62,355 nt of DNA from Sphaerisporangium sp. TRM90804 (GCF_029846175.1 NZ_JARWAC010000041.1:1-62355), one strand, 5' to 3'; numbered from the stretch's first letter, positions 7,210 through 15,567 are shown. The notes: generated by a model from the letters alone, not told the origin. A program made the numbers and translations.

Positions 7210-8448
7210 TCAGCGCCGCGCGGTGTGGTTCACCCCGAGGTCCGGCTGGACGGGCCCGCGGCTCAGGGGGGCGAGCCGGCGCGGCTGGGCGGGGTGAGCG
7301 TGATCGTCCGCCGCCAGCAGCCGCCGGCCGGCCTCCTCCGGCCGGACGCCGGGGCCTTCGGCGCTCGGGGTGCCCGGCCGGAGGCCGGCGGCCGTGATCG
7401 CCTCCTCGTCGATGGTGAGGCCCAGGCCGGGTGAGTCTCCCAGCACGAACGCGCCGTCCTCGACGTGCAGGTCGACCGACACTCCCGTCGCGGGGCGCAG
7501 ATCCTGCAGCTCGCTGGCCATGTGGTTCGGCAGCGACGTCGCGGCGTGCAGCAGCCCGATCGGCGTGTTGCCGATCGGGCTGACCGGCAGGTCGAAGGCG
7601 TGCGCCAGTGCCGACACCCGCAGGAAATGGGTGACTCCCCAGACCGCGGCGGCCTGCACGATGTCGATCGCCCCCGCGGCCAGCAGCGGACGATACTGCT
7701 CCAGCCCGGTGAGGTTCTCCCCGCTGGCGACCGACGCGCGGATCCCGCGGCCGACGGCGGCGAGGCCCTCGGCGTCCCAGCGCCGCACGGGCTCTTCGAC
7801 CCAGACGAGGTCGAGGGTGTCCTCCAGCTCGCGGACGTGCCGGACCGCCTGTTTACGGTGCCACGCCTCGTTCACGTCGAGCATCAGACCCGGCCGCGCC
7901 CCGCGCCCCGCCTCGGTCAGGACGTCCCGCACCAGCGTGAGGCGGTGCCGGTCCCGCTCGATGTCGAGTCCGCCCTTGAGCTTGGCGGCCCGCAGGCCGT
8001 GCCGGGCGTAGACCTCGTAGACCGAGACGAGCTCGTCGTCCGTCAGGCCGATGTCCAGGCCGGAGGCGTAGGCGCGAACCCGCCTGTCACGCCCGCCGAG
8101 CAGTCGCCAGAGCGGCTCACCTGCCGCCTTCGCCTTGATGTCCCACAGGGCGGTGTCCAGCGCGCCGATGGTGCCGAACGCGGCGCCCGCGTGGCCCGCC
8201 TTGAAGGTTTGGCGCAGCATGCGGTCGTACAGCGCCGTCACGCCGCGCGGGTCCTCGCCCTCGATGGCGGCGAAGAGGCAGTCGATCTCCACATGCGGCC
8301 CCAGGCCGGCGCCCGTGATTCCCTCGTCGGTGTCGACCATGACGATCGACACCGGGACGACCCCTTCGGGGTAGACGCCGTTGGCGTCCCCGACCGGGCG
8401 GTCCCATTCCTGGGTCGTCGTCAACGTGCGATACCCCGTGATCCGCAT
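7210..8448 (-). CDS. Enolase-superfamily (mandelate racemase/muconate lactonizing type) sugar-acid enzyme
   Basis: A 412-residue cytoplasmic enzyme. The barrel shows a KLK motif at 156-158, metal ligands at D191 (LMLDVNEAW), E219 (WVEEP) and E244 (SGEN), all typical of sugar-acid dehydratases. The histidine usually found in a PHG or PHN motif is absent: the matching region reads VSPIGNTPIG. The last 55 or so residues are Pro/Arg-rich and extend past the normal family end. It is the last gene of the importer operon: its ATG follows the permease stop after one base. It probably dehydrates or isomerises a sugar acid derived from the imported compound, but the substrate is unknown. Confidence 0.8.
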   Translation of the reverse strand: MRITGYRTLTTTQEWDRPVGDANGVYPEGVVPVSIVMVDTDEGITGAGLGPHVEIDCLFAAIEGEDPRGVTALYDRMLRQTFKAGHAGAAFGTIGALDTALWDIKAKAAGEPLWRLLGGRDRRVRAYASGLDIGLTDDELVSVYEVYARHGLRAAKLKGGLDIERDRHRLTLVRDVLTEAGRGARPGLMLDVNEAWHRKQAVRHVRELEDTLDLVWVEEPVRRWDAEGLAAVGRGIRASVASGENLTGLEQYRPLLAAGAIDIVQAAAVWGVTHFLRVSALAHAFDLPVSPIGNTPIGLLHAATSLPNHMASELQDLRPATGVSVDLHVEDGAFVLGDSPGLGLTIDEEAITAAGLRPGTPSAEGPGVRPEEAGRRLLAADDHAHPAQPRRLAPLSRGPVQPDLGVNHTARR

Positions 8449-8449
8449 G

Positions 8450-9277
8450 TCAGCCCTTCGTGGAACCGGCGGTGACCCCGTCGGCGATCTGGCGCTGGAG
8501 AAAGAGGTAGACCATCAGAACGGGTATGGCGGCGATCAGGACTCCTGAGGCGAAGGTGGGGATGTCGTCGGAGTACTGTCCTCGCAGCGAGGTCACGCCG
8601 ATCATGAGCGTGCGGTTCTCGGCCGACGGCATCATCAGCAGGGAGATGAGCACGTCGTTCCAGCAGAACAGCGTGTCGAGGATGCCGACCGACAGCAGTG
8701 CCGGAACGCCCATCGGCAGCATGATACGCAGGTAGACGCCGTACGTCGTGTTGCCGTCGATCCTCGCCGCGTCGACGATCTCCGCGGGAATGCCCTTGTA
8801 GTAGCTCGTCATCAGGAAGATGGTGAAGGGGAGGAACTGCGCGACGTACGCCAGGATCAGCCCCGGATAGGTGTCGATCAGGCCGGCGTCCGCCATGACC
8901 CGGGCGAGCGGCACCATGATCACCTGGAACGGGATGAGCAGCGCCGCGATGCAGACCAGGTAGAGCGCCTTGGAGCCGCGGAACCGCAGCTGACTCAGCG
9001 CGAAACCCGCCATCGAGCCCAGGAGCAGCAGAAGGGCCACCGAGACGCTCACCACGAGGAGCGAGTTGGCGAAGTAACGCGCCATGCCGACGCTGCTCCA
9101 GGCCTTGACGATGTTGTCCCACTGGAGGGAGCTCGTCAGGGAGAACCGGTCGAGGATGTACTCACGCCGGCTCTTCATGGCGACGTTGGCGGTGAACATC
9201 AGCGGGTAGATCGTGGCGAGGGCCAGGACCGCCATGGGCACCGCGACGATCCGGTTGCCCAAGTGCCTGCCGGCCAT
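8450..9277 (-). CDS. ABC sugar importer permease, MalG type
   Basis: A 275-residue inner-membrane protein of the carbohydrate uptake 1 family with six predicted helices. The EAA loop that docks the ATPase is visible as GIPAEIVDAARIDGNTTYGVYLRIMLP. The start ATG overlaps the stop of the upstream permease by one base (TGATG), which indicates translational coupling. It pairs with the permease at 9277-10263 to form the transport channel. No ATPase gene is in the operon, so a shared MsiK-like ATPase encoded elsewhere is likely, as is common in actinomycetes. Confidence 0.9.
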   Translation of the reverse strand: MAGRHLGNRIVAVPMAVLALATIYPLMFTANVAMKSRREYILDRFSLTSSLQWDNIVKAWSSVGMARYFANSLLVVSVSVALLLLLGSMAGFALSQLRFRGSKALYLVCIAALLIPFQVIMVPLARVMADAGLIDTYPGLILAYVAQFLPFTIFLMTSYYKGIPAEIVDAARIDGNTTYGVYLRIMLPMGVPALLSVGILDTLFCWNDVLISLLMMPSAENRTLMIGVTSLRGQYSDDIPTFASGVLIAAIPVLMVYLFLQRQIADGVTAGSTKG

Positions 9278-10263
9278 CAGGTTCTCCCTCCGGTACGGCG
9301 AAGCACGCTGATCTGCAGGAGGCCCACCACGAGCATGATGACGAAGAGCACCGTCGAGGCGGCCGAGGCGAGGGCGGGGCGGTTCATCTGCCCCTGCTGG
9401 ATCCAGATGTAGTACTCCGGGAGGTACGTGGACCCCTCCGGGCCGCCGCTGGTCATGACGTACAGCAGGCCGAACATGGACGTCAGCATCCCGATCATCG
9501 TGGTCACGAAGACGAACTGGATGGTGCGGGACAGGCTCGGAATGATCACGTGCCAGATGGTCCGGGCGAGCGACGCGCCGTCCACGCGTGCCGCGTCCAG
9601 GAGTGTGGCGTCCAGGCTGGCGAATCCGGCGAGGAACACCACCAGCGCCATCCCGAACGTCGCCCAGATCTGCACGCCGACGACCGTGAACATGGCGACG
9701 TCGGGGTCGCCGAGCCAGTCGACCGGGCCGACGCCGACCGTCCCGAGCAGGGCGTTCAGCGGGCCGTCGAACGCGAGCATGAGGTTGAAGATCGCGCCGA
9801 CGATCACCGGTGAGAGCACCGCCGGGAAGAAGTAGACGCTGCGGAAGACACGGTGCCCGGGCACACGCAGGTAGATGAACGTCGCGAGCATGCCCGGGAT
9901 GGCCACCGCCAGAGGGAGCAGCAGCACCAGCAGCCCGACGTTGCGCAGCGAGCCCTGGAACAACGGGTCCTGGAGCAGCTCCAGGTAGTTGTCGAAGCCG
10001 ACCGCCGACCCGTTGCGCTCGCCGTCGCCGGTGAAGGAGAAGTTGACGCCCAGGAGCAGCGGCCACAGTCGCAGGGCCACGATGATCAGTACCGCGGGAG
10101 CCACCAGGACATAGGGTGCGTGGCGCTCGAAACGTGCCCCGAGGGAGGCCCGCCGAGCACCCGCCCCCATGTCGCGGCGGCTTCCCCGCTGCCGCGGTTC
10201 CGCTCTGCCGGTCCGCTCGGGGCGTGCCGTGCGGACCGACGGTGACGAGCCTCCGATCGGCAC
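9277..10263 (-). CDS. ABC sugar importer permease, MalF type
   Basis: A 328-residue membrane protein of the same importer. It has a long basic cytoplasmic N-terminus followed by six helices, starting at YVLVAPAVLIIVALRLWPLL. The EAA-like loop reads LDATLLDAARVDGASLARTIWHVIIPSL. The start lies five bases after the stop of the binding-protein gene. An internal ATG at 10170 (MGAGARRAS) is an alternative start that would shorten the basic tail. Confidence 0.9.
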   Translation of the reverse strand: MPIGGSSPSVRTARPERTGRAEPRQRGSRRDMGAGARRASLGARFERHAPYVLVAPAVLIIVALRLWPLLLGVNFSFTGDGERNGSAVGFDNYLELLQDPLFQGSLRNVGLLVLLLPLAVAIPGMLATFIYLRVPGHRVFRSVYFFPAVLSPVIVGAIFNLMLAFDGPLNALLGTVGVGPVDWLGDPDVAMFTVVGVQIWATFGMALVVFLAGFASLDATLLDAARVDGASLARTIWHVIIPSLSRTIQFVFVTTMIGMLTSMFGLLYVMTSGGPEGSTYLPEYYIWIQQGQMNRPALASAASTVLFVIMLVVGLLQISVLRRTGGRT

Positions 10264-10267
10264 GGGA

Positions 10268-11542
10268 TCAGCCCGCCTTGTCGGAAGCGGCCAGTTGCTT
10301 CACCACCTCGTCGACGGTCGCCGATCCGCTCAGGAGCTTCTGGGACAGCCGGCCCATCAGGTCCAGGGTCTTGGAGGACAGCGCGACGTGCAGTGCGGGC
10401 TTACCGCTCTTGATCTGGGACACGATCGTTCCGACGGCCGGGGCGGCCTTCGACACGTCGATCGTGGTGTCGGACGCGATGGCTCCGGCGTCGGAGTAGA
10501 AGGAGTTCAGCGCGTCGGTCGTCGTCAGCGATCGCACGAGGTCGGCGGCGAGCCGGGGGTCCTTCGTCCACTTCGCGACCGCGTAGCCGATGCCGCCGTC
10601 GTACGGAAGGCTGGGGGTGGCTCCGTCGGTGACGACGGGGGCCGCCATGACGCCGACCTTGTCGGCGCCCAGGAACTCGCCGAAGTCCTTCCAGTGCCCG
10701 ATGTCGGACATCAGGCCGATGATGTGGGCGGCCTTCCCGGACTGCACGACGGCGAAGGCGTCGTTGAACAGCGCGGTCGAGTTGGCGCCGTCGTTGTTCA
10801 GCCCCGAGGACTCGGCCTCTTTCCACAGTGCGAAGAGCCGCTTCACGTTGGGGGAGTTCCAGTCGCGCTTCCCGGCGATCCAGTCGTCGTACTCCTGCGG
10901 CGTCAGGACGCCCGAGCCGAGACCGGAGAGGAAGAACTGGATGCCGAAGCCTTCCTTGTTGCCGAGCGCGAAGCACCTGGCACCGGTGGCCTTCTTGATG
11001 GCGCCGCAGTCGCGAACCAGGTCCTGCCAGGTCTTCGCCGGGCCGGCGGGGTCGAGCCCGGCCTTCTCGTACAGCGTCTTGTTGTAGTAGATCGGGTGAC
11101 CCTGCAACGTCACGGGGGCGGCGTAGATCTTGCCGTCCTGGCTGAAGGCGTCCCAGCCCGCCAGTCGCTCCTTGTCCTCGGCCACGTACTGGTCGAGCGG
11201 AAGCAGCGCGGCCACGCGGTCGCGGATCTGGCCGCCGCCGTTGAACAACATGACGTCGGGGCCCTTGCTGGCCTGGATGGCCGCGCCGAGCAGGGTGTAG
11301 TACTGGTCGAACGGCTGGGCCACGAATTCGACGGCGACGCCGGGATGTTTCTTGGCGAAGTCGGCCTTCGCCTTCTGGATGTAGGCCGCGGCGGTCTCTT
11401 CGCCGGATTTCCAGTCCCACACCACGAGCTTGGCGACCTTCTCGGAATCGCTCGCCGAGGTGGTGGGACGTGTGGCGCTGCCGCAACCGGCTAAGGCCAG
11501 CCCCGCCACAAGGACGGCAGACCACAGTATTCGCTGCTTCAT
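10268..11542 (-). CDS. ABC sugar-binding lipoprotein
   Basis: A 424-residue family 1 extracellular solute-binding protein. The N-terminus is a lipoprotein signal peptide with the lipobox LALAGCG, so the mature protein is anchored outside the membrane by its cysteine. The remainder has the two-lobe fold of this family (VVWDWKSGEETAAAYIQKAK, VMLFNGGGQIRD, PIYYNKTLYEKAG). It is the first gene of a four-gene operon with two permeases and an enolase-family enzyme. Its promoter (11598-11626) is shared almost base for base with that of the beta-helix enzyme at 38381-40783, so the importer may take up that enzyme's product. Confidence 0.92.
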   Translation of the reverse strand: MKQRILWSAVLVAGLALAGCGSATRPTTSASDSEKVAKLVVWDWKSGEETAAAYIQKAKADFAKKHPGVAVEFVAQPFDQYYTLLGAAIQASKGPDVMLFNGGGQIRDRVAALLPLDQYVAEDKERLAGWDAFSQDGKIYAAPVTLQGHPIYYNKTLYEKAGLDPAGPAKTWQDLVRDCGAIKKATGARCFALGNKEGFGIQFFLSGLGSGVLTPQEYDDWIAGKRDWNSPNVKRLFALWKEAESSGLNNDGANSTALFNDAFAVVQSGKAAHIIGLMSDIGHWKDFGEFLGADKVGVMAAPVVTDGATPSLPYDGGIGYAVAKWTKDPRLAADLVRSLTTTDALNSFYSDAGAIASDTTIDVSKAAPAVGTIVSQIKSGKPALHVALSSKTLDLMGRLSQKLLSGSATVDEVVKQLAASDKAG

Positions 11543-11597
11543 CGGGGTTCACTCTCCAGGGGGCGGCCGGCTCGCCCGGCCGACAGTGCTGAGGCGA

Positions 11598-11626
11598 AAC
11601 GTAATTCGTATGACGTCTGACGTCAA
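11598..11626 (-). promoter_or_regulatory. Promoter and overlapping operator of the importer operon
   Basis: On the minus strand TTGACG (11626-11621) and TACGTT (11603-11598) are separated by 17 bp, a good sigma-70-type promoter. Over it lies the palindrome TGACGTCTGACGTCA at 11611-11625, perfect around the central base. Twenty-six bases from 11593 to 11618 recur exactly at 40955-40980. The adjacent divergent FadR-type regulator is the obvious candidate to bind here. Confidence 0.7.
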
Positions 11627-11684
11627 TACGCGTGCCATATACTCAGGGCGCCATGTGGCGCCGTCCGCGGCACCGGAGGGGGAT

Positions 11685-12455
11685 ATGTCGGCATCGCAAG
11701 AACCATCCCTGGGCGTCGTGGTGCCCCCCGCATGGGTCCGGCGACCGGCCAACCTGGCAAGGGCGGTGACGGCGGAGCTGGTCGAGCGCATCGTGCGCGG
11801 GGTGCATCCGCCGGGTACGCCGCTGCCTCCCGAGCCCGCGCTCTGCGAGACCTTCGCGGTGAGCCGCACCGTCATCCGCGAGGCCGTGAAGATCCTTCAG
11901 GAGAAGGGCCTGGTGCAGATCCGGCAGGGCAACGGCACCATGGTCACCTCGCCGGTGATGTGGGACATGCTCGACGAGCTCGTCCTGGCGGCGACCATCG
12001 CCGAGGACGAGAGCCTGGCCATCCTCGACGACCTCGTCGTGACCCGGCGCGTGCTTGAGTCCGACATGGCGAACGTCGCGGCCCGCCTGGCGGGCCAGGA
12101 CACCATCGATCGGCTGCGTGCGCTGGTCGACCGCATGGACGAGCTCGTGGACGACCACGTCATCTACGCCGACCACGACCGCGCGTTCCACGACACGATC
12201 ATGCAGGCGTCCGGCAACCGCATCGCCCGGGGCGTGGTGCGGGCTCTGGAGAGCCAGGTCATCAACACCGCCCGGTACACGGGGCAGCCCGAGCGGGCCC
12301 TGTGCGTGGCGTCCAACCAGGGCCATCGCCGCATCTACGAGCGCATCGCCGCCCGCGACCCGGGCGGGGCCGCCGAGATGATGTTCAACCACATCACCGA
12401 GGCGTGGCTCGTCCGCCGCAGAGGCCCGGGCGACCCGATGCGCCTGCGGCGCTGA
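11685..12455 (+). CDS. FadR-subfamily GntR regulator, divergent from the importer operon
   Basis: A 256-residue regulator with a winged helix (TPLPPEPALCETFAVSRTVIREAV) and an FCD domain with metal-binding residues in VIYADHDRAFHDTIMQASGNRIAR and the later HRRIYERIAARD. GGAGGGG precedes ATG 11685. It is transcribed away from the importer and enolase operon, with the TGACGTC palindrome between them, so it probably represses that operon until a sugar acid binds. The convergent gene at 12546-13289 is another regulator of the same subfamily, but the two are clearly diverged. Confidence 0.9.
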   Translation: MSASQEPSLGVVVPPAWVRRPANLARAVTAELVERIVRGVHPPGTPLPPEPALCETFAVSRTVIREAVKILQEKGLVQIRQGNGTMVTSPVMWDMLDELVLAATIAEDESLAILDDLVVTRRVLESDMANVAARLAGQDTIDRLRALVDRMDELVDDHVIYADHDRAFHDTIMQASGNRIARGVVRALESQVINTARYTGQPERALCVASNQGHRRIYERIAARDPGGAAEMMFNHITEAWLVRRRGPGDPMRLRR

Positions 12456-12545
12456 CCGGGGACCGGCCGGCCGGAACCAGGCCATGGGTGTTCCCGGAGC
12501 CGGGCCGGGCCTGAGGCGTGCCCGGGGCCGGCGGGCGGGGGCCGG

Positions 12546-13289
12546 TCAGTCGGCCGGAGAGAAGAGGCGCTGCTGGATCTCCCGGCGGTAGTCGTCCAGC
12601 GTGTTGTCGATGTGCGTGGCCGCGGCCTGGGCGGCGGCCTCGGGATCACCGGCGCGGATGGCCTGGTAGATGGCCTCGTGTTCCTCGACGGCCTTGGCCG
12701 CGTGCCCGCCCACCGAGCCGCGCAGGCCGATGATGCTGGACTGGGCCTGCAGCCGGCGGGCCTCCCGCACCGCGATCTGGAGGAACATGTTGTGCGAGGC
12801 GGTGGCGATGTTGGTGTGGAAGGCGTCGTCCCCCTCGTTGAACAGATCCTCGCGTTTGGTGTCGAATCCCAGGCGGCACACGTCGGCCGCCTTCTCGATG
12901 GCGCCGAGCTCCGCCGGGGTCGCGTGGCGGGCGGCCAGCCGGCTGGTCTCCATCTCCTGCACCCGCCGGAACTCGAAGAGCATGTAGACGTGGGCCAGGT
13001 CGGTGGGGAGGAAGAAGGACGCCCAGCGCCCGGTGCCGAGCATCCCCTCGTCGTCGGCCACGTAGAGGCCGCGGCCCTTCTGGGCCCGCACCCGGCCGAG
13101 CGCGGACAGGATCTTCACCGCCTCGCGCACGACGGTGCGGCTGGTGCCCAGCTGCTTGGCCAGTTCGTTCTCGGTGGGCAGGCGGTCGCCCGGATTCAGG
13201 CGCATCTGAGCGATCAACTCCAGCACCTGCTCCGCGGCCACCTCGTAACCCGGCCGGTATCCGCCCTCGGCCCGCGGAGTGTCGATCAT
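12546..13289 (-). CDS. FadR-subfamily GntR regulator
   Basis: A 247-residue regulator. The winged helix covers about residues 15-85 (DRLPTENELAKQLGTSRTVVREAVKIL) and the FCD domain follows, with DAFHTNIATASHNMFLQIAVREARR and EEHEAIYQAIRAGD. AGGAGG lies a few bases before the ATG at 13289. It is convergent with the regulator at 11685-12455. No operator or target is obvious beside it; the short gap to the small membrane-protein gene upstream holds no palindrome I recognise. Confidence 0.88.
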   Translation of the reverse strand: MIDTPRAEGGYRPGYEVAAEQVLELIAQMRLNPGDRLPTENELAKQLGTSRTVVREAVKILSALGRVRAQKGRGLYVADDEGMLGTGRWASFFLPTDLAHVYMLFEFRRVQEMETSRLAARHATPAELGAIEKAADVCRLGFDTKREDLFNEGDDAFHTNIATASHNMFLQIAVREARRLQAQSSIIGLRGSVGGHAAKAVEEHEAIYQAIRAGDPEAAAQAAATHIDNTLDDYRREIQQRLFSPAD

Positions 13290-13471
13290 CCTGCCTCCTG
13301 CCCTCTCTGCCCTGCAAGGGTACGACGCAATCGATCGGGCGGCAGGCATGGACGCGACCCGTCCGCCCGCGCCCGGCGAGCGGCACTCCGTGACGGAGCC
13401 GAGAACGGCGTGAAGGCACCGCGACGGTCTCGCCGGGCGGGGCGGACGGGGGTATGTGGGGAGAGCCGGGG

Positions 13472-13990
13472 CTACCTCGGGCCGGCGTGGCCGTTGTTCG
13501 GCCTCTTCGCGGGAGGCTGGGTGGGCCGGCGTGGGGTCCGTGTCGCCGTGCCGTGACGGCCGGGGACGGCCGGGGGCGTGTCTGGCTTGCATCGCCTGGG
13601 GGTGGTCGCTGCGCCGCTCGCTCCCGACGGTCTCGCCGGACCTCCGGCGGTCGCGCGCCGGCCGGGTCGTGGCGGCCCGCCGACGGGCGTAGGCGCCCCG
13701 ACGACGATGACGTAGCGGTACCGGCCGGCCGGGGACGTGGTCTCGCGTGCGGTGCCGCCGAAGGGCCAGTCGGACTTCGTGGTGAGGTAGCGGACCGTCA
13801 CCGGGAAGGCCCGCCGGTTCGCGGGGTCGCCGGTGACGTGGATGTAGGTGTTCACCTCGGCCGGCTTTCGTGGTCGCCTCAGGCAGGCCGGGAACGCCGT
13901 GGTGCCGGGGCGGGGCAGGCTGAGCAGCCCTGTGAGGATCAGAGACAGGGTGGCGGTGGCCAGCAGGATGGTGATGATCGCTTGTTTCAC
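13472..13990 (-). CDS. Small membrane-anchored or exported protein of unknown function
   Basis: I do not recognise this gene. A GTG at 13990, preceded by AAAGGAAA, opens a frame of 172 residues. Residues 1 to about 30 (VKQAIITILLATATLSLILT) form one hydrophobic helix. A central part reads VNTYIHVTGDPANRRAFPVT and RYRYVIVVGAPTP, suggestive of a short beta-rich extracytoplasmic domain. The last 80 or so residues are low-complexity Pro/Arg/Gly and may not be truly coding. Upstream lie element A and the intergenic region leading to the second GntR copy. Confidence 0.45.
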   Translation of the reverse strand: MKQAIITILLATATLSLILTGLLSLPRPGTTAFPACLRRPRKPAEVNTYIHVTGDPANRRAFPVTVRYLTTKSDWPFGGTARETTSPAGRYRYVIVVGAPTPVGGPPRPGRRATAGGPARPSGASGAATTPRRCKPDTPPAVPGRHGTATRTPRRPTQPPAKRPNNGHAGPR

Positions 13991-14320
13991 GCTGTTTCCT
14001 TTCGCCCGGGCGAAGGTGCTGTGGACGATCACGGCATCCGGCCGCCGGCGTGTGGCGACCGCGTGAGGCACGCCAGGTGGCCACGGCTGGACCGGCCCGC
14101 GGTGTCAGGTGCGGGTCCGGCGCTCGTCGCTCCGCGGGTCGCGTTCCCAGATGGCGGGCTTCGGTGATGCTGTGGCAGGCGTCGGCTCGGGTGTCTCCAT
14201 TCGCCCGTGACTGGTCTCCGCTGCTGAATGACTGAGAACAATGCGATGTTCCAGGGGGCGCGTGATCGTGTGCGTGGGATGCGCGCCGGTCGAGCACCCG
14301 CGGAATGCCGCTCCCGCCGC

Positions 14321-14390
14321 TCACCACCGGCCTGGCGGGAGGAGACCGCTTGGGGATTAAGTGTGGAAATATGTATGAAACATGTCAAGG
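14321..14390 (+). promoter_or_regulatory. Element A, copy 2
   Basis: On the plus strand the block runs from TCACCACCGG through GGAGACCGCTTGGGG and AAGTGTGGAAAT to GAAACATGTCAAGG. It matches copy 3 (44430-44496) closely. It begins a cascade of elements A, B and C leading to the second GntR gene. The 857-bp gap from 13991 to 14847 otherwise contains a short hairpin TCACG-TTAG-CGTGA at 14521-14534 and no gene I can support. Confidence 0.6.
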
Positions 14391-14512
14391 CTGCGCCCGC
14401 AGAGTGATGAACGGCGGGGCCGGTCACCCGGGTCGGGCGCGGAGCGAGTAAGCCTGGTCGTGGCGAACTTCGCGGTGGTCCGGCCCCCCTCGGAGAAGAG
14501 CGTTCTTGCCGG

Positions 14513-14523
14513 TGAATCTTTCA
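14513..14523. promoter_or_regulatory. Element B-like palindrome (TGAATCTTTCA)
   Basis: It sits inside GTGAATCTTTCAC and is a one-mismatch version of TGAAANTTTCA. It lies 123 bp after element A and 184 bp before element C (centre to centre), the same spacing as in the other cassettes. Confidence 0.45.
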
Positions 14524-14543
14524 CGTTAGCGTGATCGGCGGGA

Positions 14544-14557
14544 TGTTAACGGTCACT
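14544..14557. promoter_or_regulatory. Extra element C-like site (TGTTAACGGTCACT)
   Basis: A degenerate match to TGTTARCGCTMACA about 150 bp upstream of the better site at 14695. It may be an auxiliary operator allowing DNA looping, or chance. Confidence 0.3.
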
Positions 14558-14694
14558 TCGGCCCTCGGTTTAAGATGCGGCTGGGCCGTGGCGGGGGGAT
14601 AAAGAATGGTCGAGACCTTGACGGGGCGCCGAGCCGTCGTGTTTGCTGCGCACACCACCACCTCCCTTGGAGGAAGGGAGTTTATACGGCGATG

Positions 14695-14708
14695 TGTTAA
14701 CGCTCACA
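14695..14708. promoter_or_regulatory. Element C palindrome (TGTTAACGCTCACA)
   Basis: Identical to the site at 2440-2453. It lies 139 bp before the ATG of the second GntR copy, preceded by a CACCACCACCTCCC block that is also found before element C at 44795. Confidence 0.55.
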
Positions 14709-14831
14709 AATGTCATAGATGGTCCGGTTCAGAAACACCTGACCGGTGCCGGGGCCGGCGGCCGTGTGCGGCGACGGCGGCATACTCCGCGCCGGCGGGC
14801 AGCGGGGCGGGTGGTCGTCTCCCGGCTCAAG

Positions 14832-14847
14832 GGACGAAAATTCGTCC
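14832..14847. promoter_or_regulatory. Palindrome touching the GntR start codon
   Basis: GGACGAA, two bases, then TTCGTCC form a perfect 7-bp inverted repeat ending directly before the ATG at 14848. It could be an autoregulatory operator or an RNA hairpin that hides the start codon. Copy 1 of the gene lacks it. Confidence 0.5.
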
Positions 14848-15524
14848 ATGTCGTTGACCGAGCAGGCGATCGTGCGCATCAGGCGGCTCATCATGGACGG
14901 AGTGCTGTCGCCGGGCTCCCGGTTGCCTCCAGAACAGGAGCTGGCCGTCGAGCTCGGCCTGTCCCGGAATCTCCTCAGGGAGGCGGTGCGCTCCCTCGTC
15001 ACCACGCGGGTGCTTGAGGTGCGCCGGGGTGACGGCACGTTCGTCACGAGCCTCATGCCCGAGCTGCTGCTGGAGGGGGTCGGGCTGGCGGTCGAGATGA
15101 TGCGGGGCGATGATCTGCTGGAGATCGCCGAGGTGCGGCGGTTGTTCGAGCCGGTGGCCACGGGGCTCGCGGCCACGCGGATCACCGCCGATCAGCTCGC
15201 GGTGGTCGGGCGTCATCTGGAGGCGATGATCGCCGCGCAGGACGACGTGGAGGCGCTCAACCACCACGATGACGCCTTCCACCGCGCGGTGTTCGAGGCC
15301 ACGGGCAACAGATCGCTGTTCGCCCTGCTCAGCGGCATCTCGGGCCGGACGCTTCGGGCTCGGGTGTGGCGGGGGCTGGTCGAGGACGACGTGGCCGGCC
15401 GTACGGTCGCCGAGCACACCGCCATCTACCGGGCGTTGGCCGACGGCGACGCCTCCCTGGCCCAGGCGGCGGCGCTCATGCACGTGAGCACCACGGAGAC
15501 CTGGCTGAGGGAGAACCTCGGCAG
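14847..15524 (+). repeat. Duplicated regulator segment, copy 2
   Basis: Partner of 6424-7101, with about eight base differences by eye. Both flanks differ completely from those of copy 1. Confidence 0.85.
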
Positions 15525-15567
15525 ATCGTTCACCGACACCGAGGCGCGGGAGCGCGCCGCGGACTGA
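14848..15567 (+). CDS. FadR-subfamily GntR transcriptional regulator, copy 2
   Basis: A 239-residue regulator almost identical to the product of 6425-7159. Differences I see are N for S in the recognition helix (GLSRNLLRE), M for K in TSLMPELL, a changed GISGRTL loop, and a different tail after LRENLG. Domains are a winged helix, then an FCD ligand-binding domain. It lies directly upstream of a GH27 gene in the same direction. A recognition-helix change between the copies could shift operator choice. It is also related to the regulator at 22014-22724 in the fucose block. Confidence 0.9.
   Translation: MSLTEQAIVRIRRLIMDGVLSPGSRLPPEQELAVELGLSRNLLREAVRSLVTTRVLEVRRGDGTFVTSLMPELLLEGVGLAVEMMRGDDLLEIAEVRRLFEPVATGLAATRITADQLAVVGRHLEAMIAAQDDVEALNHHDDAFHRAVFEATGNRSLFALLSGISGRTLRARVWRGLVEDDVAGRTVAEHTAIYRALADGDASLAQAAALMHVSTTETWLRENLGRSFTDTEARERAAD

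Noticed and set aside
7210..11542. A mannonate or galactonate dehydratase with a named sugar-acid pathway
   Set aside because: The active-site histidine region does not match those families, so only a superfamily-level call is justified.
12546..14327. A 593-residue fusion ending in a GntR regulator
   Set aside because: The N-terminal 345 or so codons are Arg/Pro-rich noise. A normal regulator start with AGGAGG is at 13289.
6424..15524. A composite transposon bounded by the duplicated regulators
   Set aside because: No transposase, terminal inverted repeats or target duplications are visible, and the repeats match gene boundaries exactly.
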